NCBI GenBank assembly: GCA_021397835.1
Contig: JAJFZO010000889.1
Span: 4,092,001 to 4,156,000 of the forward strand
Length of the DNA stretch: 64,000 nucleotides
DNA from: Moringa oleifera
Lineage: Eukaryota > Streptophyta > Magnoliopsida > Brassicales > Moringaceae
Direction: 5' to 3'
This document shows positions 24,201 through 35,800 of the stretch, piece after piece. The notes beneath the pieces are model-generated. The model did no database searches. It saw only the letters and a list, made by a program, of their open reading frames with translations, and was not told where the DNA came from. Each line of letters opens with the position of its first letter. Position 1 is the first letter of the stretch. A program made the translations under genes and the position numbers.

Positions 24201-27200
24201 AAAATATATTTGATTTAGTTTAGGATATTTTTTGGTCTCAACTTTATCTTTCTGTTGTGCCTGTGTATGTTAATATGATGGTTCCTAAAGTTGCTTTTAG
24301 GATTATTTTGGTCTCAACTTTATCTTTTTGTTGTCCCGTGATGTTAATATGATGGTTCCTAAAGTTGCTGATAAGATATCTTCGGAGCTCATTGAGGCTG
24401 ATGTTTGCTATATGCTCAAAAGTGTTGGTATTAATTGCATAAGGTAAGAACGTTATGATGGATGGATTATCCTTTGTTGGTGAATATCTGCCAACTTGAT
24501 TTGCGTGGTCTTCATAACCATAATGCTTAATGAGATTTCTATTGTCCTGTAGCCTTAGCGAAAGATGGTGTTTCATGAAACTTGCAAAATCAGATCTATT
24601 TTCTTTTACTGGTTGATCTGGTTAAATTGAGACTCTGAGCTGATTAATATTTGGTATATCTTTGGTATATTCTTTTTCTTTTTGGGGCATATTTACAGCA
24701 ATGTTGCAGCTGGGAGATTGTTTGGGATACCCCTCCGTGGAACACATTCCCATGCCTTCGTTAGTTCATTTATGGTTGGTAATCAGCTCCGAGAACTGTG
24801 TCACATCTTATCTTTGGTGTCTAAAATGAGCAATTTGATATTGCAAATTAACATTCTAATACTCATCTTCAAACAAGCTCATTAAACTTACAACAAAAAA
24901 TGCATCTTGCTCTTTCTGTTCATTGAAAATGGAGTTTATTAAGGAATCAGAAATTGGGTAAATCAGCAAAATTTTCACTACGGTGCATGCCTATATTATC
25001 TTTTGCCTCTTAAAAAAAAAAATGCTCATGTAGGCACAAAAGGTGATTGCATCAATTAAGCTCACTTCCCTGCAGGTCTTGAGGCACTATGCCTACTTCT
25101 TGCCTCACCCAAGTTCTTAGGCACTTAGGGTACTCGCCTTGGACTACAATGATTTAACATTGAGAATGCCTTCAAACTACAGATTCATATCTTGCTTGTT
25201 TACCCTTTTATGCATGAGGCTATTCTGTTCTCTTATTTTCATTGCAATTTGTAGAGCCCTGATGAGATCGTGGAGAAATCTCTTCGTAGTGGTGATGGAT
25301 TACATACTTGTGAGGATTTTGTTAGTCTGGTTCAGACTTGGTTGAGCAAAATTCAGGTTTTTTCGCTGGGCCTCTCGTTTCTTTATATTATGATATTTTT
25401 CATAAATATATGTTCTTGCTATTTTCCTGTGTAGCTAAAGATGACCGAGTGAACCTCCTGCCCATAACAAAAGATGTTAACCTAGAACACTGTGCTCTAT
25501 TATGTGTCAGTGAATCAAAGCTGGTAGTCTACCTTTTCCAATTTGTGAAGAAAGTAGGGCGGTTTCATTTACTTCATGACTGTTGCAACTAGTGTTTCTT
25601 GTTTAGGCCATCATTTTTGTTTTTTTCTTTTTAATCAAATCGTTTAGACCATCATTGGATTACTATGTTCTGCTTTAGGGATTGAGCCTGGAGATATTCA
25701 GGTAGATCAATTAATTTTTTGGTCCAGGGAATGCTGAACTTACTCTCCTTAGATGGAATTTGATCCCAACTCCTTCGTACAACATTAAGAGGAGTTGACC
25801 TGATAAGCTGCCTCAATAGCCTTTTTACCCATGATGAAGATAGCGCAGATATAAGAATGTCTGTATTCACACTTGTGATTCAGACTATGCTTTTCCTACG
25901 AACATGGAAATGGAAATGTCTCCCCCGCATTATAGCTCTGTAGGCACTGCAGTAGTTCAGTTGAAAATGTGGTTAAATGGTTAGATTCATTGTAGCTTTG
26001 AGAGGAAGGACAGATCCATGAGACTGTTTCCTCTGCCGTAGCAGCAGTTTAAAGTTCACAAGGTGGCTCCTGGAAGGAAAATGTCTCTTTTTCTGTTTAC
26101 ATCTCTGTATTTGTACCACTCCATCTACGTCTGGTATAAATAGTGACTTCATTTTGGAAGTGTTTCTCTTTCTTTTTCTTTTCATTTTTATCTGTTCAAT
26201 TTTTCATTACTTTAATTTATGCATGCTTTGCAGTGGTTACATTCATTGACTGGCATTTTTGCTGAGAGCAATCAAAGTGAGCTTGCAGCTTTCACCTCAT
26301 ATGCTTTGGCATTTCCTAAGGACTTTCTGGCTCTTGTAGATACATATGATGTAAGTGAATGGAAATTAGTTTATATTATTTATTTAAATGGATGTACCCT
26401 TTTGGTTTTACTTTCCTCTGTAAATGACACTCACATTCCTGGCTGCGATGCATTTCCTTGTCTTCATCCTGATTCTATGGCATGAAGCATTTGATCCTTT
26501 GTTAACGTGATCTGGCCATGGTGTGTTTAATTGTTAGTATTTTAGCTGTTTAGCAATATTTTTGTTTGTACCTTTTCACATTTACCTACAAGAACTTAAG
26601 GGGGAATAAGGGGAAAAGTTAATAGCCTCTTTCAACTTCAAAATCAGGAATGAGGATTAGTTTGTTGATGCACTTGTCTAGTGCTCTACTTATATTTGTT
26701 CTCTACTATTATATTCATCAGTTTGTTTTGGCATCAAATTTATGACTCTTATATTGGACCTTGTGGCTAGATCTCATTTAATAGATGGTAATAAACAGTT
26801 ATGGGTATGTTTCTTTTTAGTTTAAGCCAAGTGTTAATTTTTTATTTTTGTATTATTCATAATTATATGAAAGTTTCCACTCTTTTCATTTAGGTATAAT
26901 TTTTCATTGAGCCTACAACATTGACACCCATCTTACAGGTTTTGAGAAGTGGACTTCCCAATTTCTGTGCGGTTGCGCTAGCACTAAATGACTTAGGGTA
27001 TGTCTTAAAATGTACACCCGTTTATGGAATTCCTTTTAATGAAAGAGTTTGTTTTTATGTGAACATGGGCATAGTATCATTTTTCCTATTTCTCATTGAC
27101 TAAAATGTATTTTTTATCCATCAAAATTATATTTTTATACTATCTGTTTTGATCAGTTGGAAAGGTTCGTTTGCTAGGTAGAAGTATTTCATTTGTTATT

Positions 27201-29629
27201 AAGCTTGCATTATTCATGGTTCGAATGTCATTTATCTACATCATGTCTTGAAGATTTGTCACGTCAATGATTTGATCCATATAAGTCATTATTTAGTTAT
27301 ATTACGTGATCATTTATATTCTATTAATTATGGTCAATGCAGGTACAAAGCTGTAGGTATTAGATTGGACTCAGGTGACTTAGCATATTTGTCTTGTGAG
27401 GCCCGGAAGTTCTTCTGCATTGTTGAGAAAGAATTTAAAGTGCCTGGTTTTGGAAAGATGAGTATTACTGCTAGTAATGATCTCAATGAGGAGACTATAG
27501 ATGCCCTAAATAAACAGGTAGTTATCCAAATCCCAAGGGAGTGTGATTCGAGTAAGTTATAATATCATTGAGTTCAGGATTCGCTGCTAACCAATGTAAC
27601 TTTTCTGATTAGTATATTGTACTTAGCTGCATCCTGAGTGTATACGATGTGAATCTTGTTTTACTTGATCAATTGACTATTGCTTGGATTTCTTCCATAT
27701 GCCTGGTTTACCTGGCTCCCCTTTCTCTTGGTAGGCAGCAGATGATGTTAGGTTTAGCTGTTATGGTTAACTGAACTTTTAGGTAATCTGTATTTTTGTG
27801 GTATTTGAGTATGAATATCTTATGTTCAGATTGCAAGACATCTATGGGAATATGACACATTCATGTGCATATGCATTCATGAGGGAACAAAGATGAAGGA
27901 AGTGTTGGTGTTGAAAGTTGCACCTTTCTCTATTAGCCATAGCTCTTAAGAGTGACTTGCTTTTTTAACTTCTCTTATGGAACCAAGATTTTATAAATTA
28001 ATTTAAACGTTTTGTATTATGTGCATGCAATTGAATTCTAGGTATCAGCCCACTCCTATATCTGTTCATAGATTTTGAATCGAGCTGGAAAACATTGTAC
28101 AATCAGTTGTTTTCTGAACTCCAGAAAAAATGAGAATCTTGCACATTGCATTTTCACCAAAATCCTGAGATATTCAAACATTATGGTATAAGTGATCATA
28201 GAAGCTTTAGTTTCCCTGGTTTGAAGTGTGAAACTTTAACCATGAACTCACATGGTGGAAGATGAATACTTCTGTGAATAGCTGCTGTATCTAAAGAAAT
28301 CTCCTTTATGGTAAATAAAAAATTGTTACGATTTCTCCTGTTTGGTATATGACAATAATTTGTTTCTATGATGTCGAAAACTTTCTTCTTAGATTAATGA
28401 GGAAAGATGTATTTTATTAGAGACAGATATCTTAATCGGATCAGCATTTTTCCTGTGCAGGGTCATGAGGTAGATGCATTTGGAATAGGAACATATCTGG
28501 TTACTTGCTACTCTCAAGCTGCTTTAGGTTGTGTTTTCAAGCTTGTTGAGATAAATAATCAGCCTCGTATCAAACTTTCTGAAGATGTTTCAAAGGTCAG
28601 ATCATGCTGCCAGAAGATCTCAGTGAAATTTTTCTGTTCATTTTTTGACTTAATTTTTCTTTTTCTGGAATTCCAGGTGTCTATACCCTGTAAAAAACGA
28701 TGCTACAGATTGTATGGAAAAGAGGGTTACCCACTGGTGGATATAATGACAGGGGGAAATGAACCATCTCCGAAGGTAAAGTGAGAACTATGAACTCTCA
28801 AAAAAAAAATATATCATCCAAGTGGCATGCATTTCACACTTCCGTGTAATTATTATGTGTTATCTCCTCAGTGCCTCGATTGAGGTACAAATAATAGGAT
28901 GTTGAGGGAACTAATTCCGTAGCTTGTAGATGAATTTAGTGACATAATTTGTTGCAGAGTAGAATAACAAGCATATAAGATTGCTGGTGGCATAGATTGT
29001 TTCCCTTTGACATGTATAAGATTTGCCCATGCTCTGGCCAACTGGCTAGCGTGTATCAACATTCTTTTCCAACTCAAAATGATTTCAAAAATATAAGCAG
29101 AAATGCTAATTTCCATAAGTTTTGAAACCTGCAGGTTGGGGAACGAATTCTGTGTCGCCACCCTTTTAACGAATCCAAAAGAGCATATGTGGTGCCGCAG
29201 CAGGTCGAAGAGTTGTTGAAGTGTTACTGGCCCGGGAACTCAGGTAGGATTAAACATGAATTCATTCCAGTGCTTAACGGTTGCTGTCATTTATGGACAG
29301 CAGATTCTCATTTACAATGTTTAATTGATGTTTAATCTGAATTTTTGCTTTTTGAAGATAAAGCAAGAGAAGAACTTCCATCTCTTAATGACATCAGGGA
29401 ACGATGCATCAAACAGCTTGAGCAAATGCGATCTGATCACATGAGGAGACTAAACCCCACACCTTACAAGGTACTGCAGAATTCATTTGTTAATAATAGT
29501 TGGTTTAACCTGTCCCTGCACTTGTAAGTTTAATCAGTTAATTGTATGCAGGTTAGCGTCAGTGCAAAGTTGTATGACTTCATTCATTTCCTATGGCTCA
29601 ATGAGGCACCTGTTGGAGAGCTGCAGTAA
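21234..29629 (+). CDS. NAPRT1: Nicotinate phosphoribosyltransferase (NAD salvage)
   Basis: Joins nicotinate and PRPP, with ATP hydrolysis, to make nicotinate mononucleotide: the entry step of the Preiss-Handler NAD salvage route (EC 6.3.4.21), normally cytosolic. Fifteen exons fit exactly in phase: 21234-21388, 22474-22618, 23296-23415, 23698-23832, 23916-23977, 24699-24774, 25255-25356, 26234-26350, 26939-26997, 27343-27517, 28461-28595, 28677-28775, 29135-29243, 29358-29470 and 29552-29629. The product is 559 aa, the usual plant length. Family signatures are [10 protein letters not shown] near residue 28, the [15 protein letters not shown] segment, GTHSHAF at 220-226 (equivalent to the catalytic-His region) and [11 protein letters not shown] at 331-341. 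An in-frame upstream extension begins with TTG, not ATG, and falls in the promoter, so I start at 21234. Several introns carry tandem duplications and AT repeats. The gene is convergent with POLA. Confidence 0.96.
23445..23490. repeat. AT-rich perfect inverted repeat in NAPRT intron 3
   Basis: Arms ATATCTATATCT and AGATATAGATAT flank a central (TA)n run, so the stretch is nearly palindromic and could fold as a hairpin in RNA or extrude as a cruciform. It starts about 30 nt after the exon 3 donor (23416). Confidence 0.8.
23508..23651 (+). repeat. Tandem duplication, two 55-bp copies 89 bp apart, NAPRT intron 3
   Basis: Positions 23508-23562 and 23597-23651 are identical except for two substitutions (the TTCTATTC/TTCTCTTC and CAATTT/CGATTT sites). 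Each copy is joined to an AT repeat and a GATATTAG motif, so the duplicated unit is about 89 bp including the microsatellite. The low divergence suggests a recent event. Confidence 0.9.
24219..24369 (+). repeat. Tandem duplication of about 75 bp, NAPRT intron 5
   Basis: Two adjacent copies (about 24219-24295 and 24297-24369) share the TTAGGAT start, the GGTCTCAACTTTATCTTT core and the TTAATATGATGGTTCCTAAA end. They differ by a few substitutions and small indels. This is independent of the duplication in intron 3. Confidence 0.85.
25030..25180. repeat. Possible decayed dispersed repeat in NAPRT intron 6
   Basis: A stretch with repeated GGCAC, GAGGCAC, CTTAGGCACTTAGG and CTCGCCTTGGACTAC words. 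It resembles the GCCTTAGGCGC-type dispersed repeats often seen in plant introns. The copy is degenerate with no clear ends, so the assignment rests on word resemblance only. Confidence 0.3.
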
Positions 29630-29779
29630 GTTACAGATTTCAAATAAATCAAAATTGGGTACTGTACAAATGGCTGATCAAGATTCCAGATTAAAAAGGA
29701 TCACATCATATACATGTGCCATTCTTATCTAAATGTACTGACTATTTCTCGGAACATTAAAGTGTTTTCTTATTTGATT

Positions 29780-29785
29780 AATAAA
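29780..29785 (+). terminator. AATAAA polyadenylation signal, probably for NAPRT
   Basis: A canonical AATAAA on the + strand 151 nt after the NAPRT stop and 45 nt short of the POLA stop on the other strand. Cleavage some 20 nt downstream would place the NAPRT transcript end close to or inside the POLA 3' end. An AATAAG variant on the - strand (complement of 29768-29773) may serve POLA. Confidence 0.5.
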
Positions 29786-29829
29786 ATAATTGGTTGCTTT
29801 TTCTCATCCAAATTACATCCTTTGGTGAC

Positions 29830-32800
29830 TCAAACTGTGACAATGAGGTCATTGAGTTGTACCCATCCATAAGCACACCGGTCTCTTAATTTTTGGACTA
29901 TTGACACTGCTAAATCAATCTTTGGCCGAATTTTTATCAACTCTTTCTCTACAGGTATCCTGGTGCTAGGTTCCATCTGCAACTGTCAATAGAAGTAAAT
30001 AATAAACACCTAATTGCACGATAAAATCTTAGAATAATAAGATAACATGCCTGACTGTTATGACAGATGGTGAACAGTGCGAGGGGAAGAACCTTTTCTG
30101 TGCAACGCACAGTATCCAATAGGTGGCAAAAGTATGTAAGCTGCTTGTACAGATCTGCTTCAGTGTACTGGTAAAATGCAAATTTGTTAACATACTTTCT
30201 CAGTGACACCATCAGATGATAAGAATATTTTCTAAGTGAGATAGAAATTTGAGGAAAACCTTTCTCATGAGGCGCCCATTACACCGAGGATAGTTTGGAC
30301 AAACTGTTCCTCTCTCAGAATCACCAACTAGTCGCAAGTTTAGACCACGAGTAGTGTGCTTGCAAGTTTCATCATCACACTGAAGGCAGAACAATTAGAT
30401 TCAATCGCACCAAGTGGATACATTCTACACATTACATGCAACATTCTGCAGTAAGTGGATTACCATCATTATGCCCTTGTAATAAATAGAAACAAAGCCA
30501 TCTGCTTGCCTCTTGACCTGTCAGATATGATCATGTGCACATCTTGAATATAAATTTTAAAGTCAAATAAATTCGTAATTGAAGGATGGGTGCCATACAA
30601 TGTAGTGAGTAGATGTTAGAAATTCACTATCAAAAAGACCCCAATTTGAAGACCGTAATTGATAATATATTTCAGCTCTAGACAACAAGCGAATGCACAT
30701 TGACTTCTCACTCTAAAAATGATTGTTCCGAAATTGAATCATGCTAATTTTTTTGTTAAGTTCCAGACCAGTGCAAGAGATGCAAGTTGACACAGACCTA
30801 AAGCCTGAATTTCTAGCTTCTCTATGGCAATTGCTGTAAGAGTCATTAACAATTAAACAATTACCTGGTTGGCTATCATTTGAGGAGATATTCTACCCAC
30901 ATCACCTTCATCTGGGCATTTGGGGCATCGCAGTTTATGCCAGAAGTTGCCAGTAGACTCCTCAATGTCTGGCTTTGTTGGCTTCCCTTTAATTGACAGG
31001 CAAATAGAGCTAAATACAGATGGGCAGTTAAAACTACTGGAGCAGCTGGGACAAGACAAAACCAGTGGCTCACAACTGCAATATCTGCAATCAAATTCAT
31101 CGTAAGCACCCTTATATTTACTTTTTGTTCACATGATTCTGAAGGAACCAAACAGCTCATGCATCCACGAAGATGATATTCCAGAAAAATCAGCAAGGCA
31201 GTTGCCATGCATTTTGTAGGAGACCAGGAATCTTCATGATTAAAAAGTTCAAAGAAAATTTGAAAGAGAACCATTAAGGAGAAATGCATATTTTGAGGAA
31301 TTATGAATTAAAACAACAATTAAAAATTATTTATTAAATTATCCATTATATTTTCATTGTTTGTATAAGCTTGGCAAAAGAACACATTGGACAGTAACCA
31401 AGTTGTGCCATGGAAAGAAACTATGAGCATTAGAGAATTTCATTAAAGTTAAATGGAGAAGGCAGAACTTGGACACGAGATAGTTACCTATCCTCGTCAT
31501 CCACAGTGAAGAAGAGGGAGCTAGAAGGATCACTGCCAACAGCTTCACTTGGTTTACTTTGAAACTGAAGGAAAACATTATTGCCACTGTAAGATAAAAG
31601 GGACAAGATTACCGGTAACTAAAATAAAGATTATCTGGAAGGAGGGCCTTTACCTTTGATGAATCAAGTCCTAAACAATCAGCCAAACGCTCAGGTGATG
31701 TACCCTGAATTGAAGCACATAACCGTGATACCACAGGATGAATCTGCTGTGACAAGTAGTAATCAATATCAATCATCCAATTTCCATCATCAGTTTTCAA
31801 TTCATCAGGATGCCTAGCACGCTGCGCCATCCCTGATGAACTACCCGAACCAGTCCCCTGTAAGAAGGAAAGAAAAAAAGGGGAAATAAAGTTTTGTAAC
31901 CAAAGCCAGATCTTAAATGTATTTGGCTACTGTTGTAACAGGAAGAAAATCGCAGCATTTCAAACCTGTTCATAGCAGATTATGTAAGGTACGGTATCAC
32001 CAATGGAACAACCAGTAGAGTAGCCACGTTGCTTCAATCTCAGTGCCACCTAGAAAATGATGAGAGTAACACCCATTCAGTAGATTACATATATCGTAAA
32101 AACTAACACAAACAGTAAGGCTAATTTCAATTAATAATGGAGGCAGCCCTTATTTGTCAAACTCACTTGAACATGTGGTTGGTTTCTGGCATCTGGATAG
32201 GATTCAGGTGGTTTAGTCAATGTCTTTGTGATGACATATTTCTCTAGCGCTACTTGTCCATTCCTCATTTCCTCCTGTACCTGTTAAACATAAATGCTAA
32301 CTAAACATCAATAAATTTCTCAATGAGAATACAAGTAGATTCGAAGTCCAAGGTTACTAGATCAACACATTTGCACCAATTTTCACAATCAGAAAGATGG
32401 GAGTAATTCTCATCCTAAGAAACAGTTTGATCAGTAAACAGTAAGTCCTAAACAATGGGTTGAGAAAGCCCACACAAGCCTGTAACAAATCCTGAGGAGC
32501 TTAAAACTACCTCTAATTTCTTAGTTTTCTCCATTTCCAATCAAAAATGAAAAAGGAAAAACAATGGAACGAAGGTTAATGATAATGAAACATATTCTAT
32601 GCCTTCACCTTCATGAGAGAGTTATGTATTGATTCAACAACATCCTCACATGACCTGCCAGCATAAGAACCAAGATGTGACAAAATAGCTTGGTCACCTA
32701 ATAACATATATATATATATATATATATATATGGATCTCGAGGTCAGCACAAAAAAAGAGAAAAAATTTGATATAACATATTTATGTATATATGCATATGC

Positions 32801-35800
32801 ATAGAAATAAAGAGAGTACAGAATGTAACATACCCTCCAGACAAGATTTGACTTAAGCAGAAATCTCCTAATTCCTTTGATAGTAAGCTCCAATCACGAC
32901 GAACCATATCCAGACCTTTCCGCTCAATGACCTGCAGCAACAATTACAATGCAGACTTTTTCTGGGAGAAACCAAAAGAACAAAAAGGGTTCCAAAAATA
33001 CCTCAAATGGTATCCCATCCTTGAACTGCACCTTGACAGCTGCATACTTTTTCTTCTTCAGAAGCAGCATTCTCCGGTAGACTCCATCAAGATCAATTTC
33101 TAGATACCTATACTTCTTGTTAACCTACAGATTAGAAGACAGAATGATACTGTAGATCAAGGACTGCTCAAGAGGGGAGGGGGGGGGGGGGGGGGAAACA
33201 AAAAGCTCCTATAAGGATAACATGGCATCCCTTTTAAGTTATCACATGCTAAAATTGCGGAGCTATTTTGATATGCAGATCCCATTTTAACCTTTACCTG
33301 GGGGCAACCACACCTTCAAACTCAGAAGCATTGAATATTTTCATATAGCTATATCTAAAAGCCAATAAATATGACTGCTTTACTGAAAGTGCTTACTCAA
33401 GCTAAAAATTGGCCAAGAACTTTTCTTTGAAGAAAAATAGTTGTCTAGACACGTAGATTGCATCAAGTTTACAGTAAAGGACAGAAATGGGAACTTCCAA
33501 CAAATTTAAGAATGCATCAAAATAAATTGTCTGTAAGCCAGACATACATATCAAAAGAATGCAATAAAACAAATTATGTCTTTATGCCAGACATACTTAT
33601 CAACATTTTCCAACATATACAAATTATGTCTGTACCCTCACCTCTTGAATGACTTTCCCTGCTATGGTTTTTGCTTTGGCAATATCATCTAGTCCAGTGT
33701 AAATCATGATTGAATCTGTATCACCATATATTACCTGCCAGATGAAAATAAAATGCATTCATAAAGAGACCAGTATATGTGTGAGTGAAGTCATGCAAAT
33801 ATCAATATTTTAAGATTATATTAACAACTTTCAAATCTAAATGTCCTTAAGTCTCAATGAACAAGAGAAGACCTCTAAGTTCAAATTATTCTGAACCAGA
33901 TCCACAGTACTCTGAAGGATCTCCCTTCCCTGCACAATTGACAGTTAAATCATAGAACATTCCATAAATGCCAGCATCACAGAAGGTAAGTAAAACACTC
34001 CTTAGCAATCTCAGCATTAAACTATAAAAGCTCTCTTACCTGTAGTGTTATAAGCTCTGCAAGAGGCTTTGCATAGAATCTTGAATTGGAAAACCCAAGG
34101 CATCCATACATACTGCACTTTTAGTGATATGATGCCATAAGAAGTGAGATAGCATAACAACAACACAAAACAAAATCATAGATTTTAAAGCTAGATATTA
34201 TCAGAAACCATAATTACAAACCTATTTGCTGTGAGCTTCAGTGCTTGTTGCTGAATGTCAAGTTGCTGGACCTTGAGACCAGTTGCAGTCTTCATCCATG
34301 ACTTAACCATTCTCCTTCTCTGAACCAAGTTTTTCAGCAACTACAAATAGTATATTGTAGATTAAATTATGTACCCCCACTGAGGCATTACAGAAACATG
34401 AAAGCAAAAGGCCAAATCTTGATAATTCATCATTTTCATGAGAACTTCATACTTCATGCATAAAAGAAATTTAGGAACCAATATCATACCAAACATTTAG
34501 ATTGTTTAGCATACAAGACAAACAACTCAGGTGTCAATGAACCATCTGAAAATTAGTTATTTCAACTGATAAGAAAACAACATTCATTATGGTTCTGATT
34601 ACGTGTCTGGTTGACCCAAATGAGTTGAGTATCCTGATAATCCCACGATTAATTTCAAAGAGCTTGCGAAGTTTCAAGATTCTCAATACAATAAATTGCA
34701 ACGTGTATTCTCATTGTGAGTTCACTTAAGCTTTTTGTGAAAATATACATATTGATCTGTTTCTCTTTTTTTTTTTTTTTTTGTTTTTCCCCTTGGCATG
34801 GGAAGGGGGAGGAGGAGAGAGACAGGCAGCTGAAAAAAGGTGAAAAGTTTGGGTTCCAAGACTGAAATTATAATATACTCATAAATTAGCAACACATGAA
34901 ATAAAATACTCCCAGGATATTACCTCAGGCAGAAGTCCAGTTGTTTTACTGGATGGTAAACAAGGAAACAACCCAACCTGAGATCTTTTAACTGTTGTGA
35001 AGCAGATATTGTATTCCTGAAAAAAAAAAAAAAAAAAAGAGGTGCAAATGCTCATGAAACAAATAAGCCAACAGCACTTGCAATTTCCATGGCATCAGGG
35101 ACTAATTGGAGAAAGCTAAAAAACTGAACGATAACATAGAGACAGAGAGGAAGAATAGGTGTTACTTACCTGAATGATAGAGGGGTAAAGACTATTGAAG
35201 TCCAGAAGCAATATATATTTGTCATATAAACCTCTTTTTGGCTCTAAAACCAATCCACCAGAGTAGGCAGGACCCTTTTTGCCTTTCCCATGATCATTGT
35301 TAGCAATTTCATTCTCAAAACTTGCATAATCAGTCTCCAACTCATCTAGGTTTTTGTCCTCAACACTGTGATTCATTCTCCGCTTTTTCATTGTTGTTTC
35401 CTTTGTATGAAATGAAAGCTTGTCTGGGACAATATACTTCTTTGCATGGAATGCATGCAATAAAAGATACTCTACTCTCTGTGCCCTGGCACCCTAAAAA
35501 GTCAAAAGAAAACAATTCATTTGTTCTAGATAAATCATAGAATATAAGTCATGCTCAAGACTATTTGAGAAAACAGAACTTAACAAAGTACAGTTAGAAC
35601 TTACTTGGAGAGTTTTTCCCCAAAGATTACCACTGATATTAGTTAGTTGACGTGTGAGGGGAAGAACACTTAGATGAAACATAAGTTCCATGGATAACCA
35701 TGCGTCAGTTTCACCGTATTCAATCTGCATGCATCATAAATGCCATAAGAACCATAATATGCCAGTACACCAATGATCAGTTTGTTTCCACTTATAGGGG

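Noticed and set aside
31354..31587. Minus-strand 77-codon frame within POLA
   Set aside because: Shadow of the exon at 31488-31564, which is coding in a different frame.
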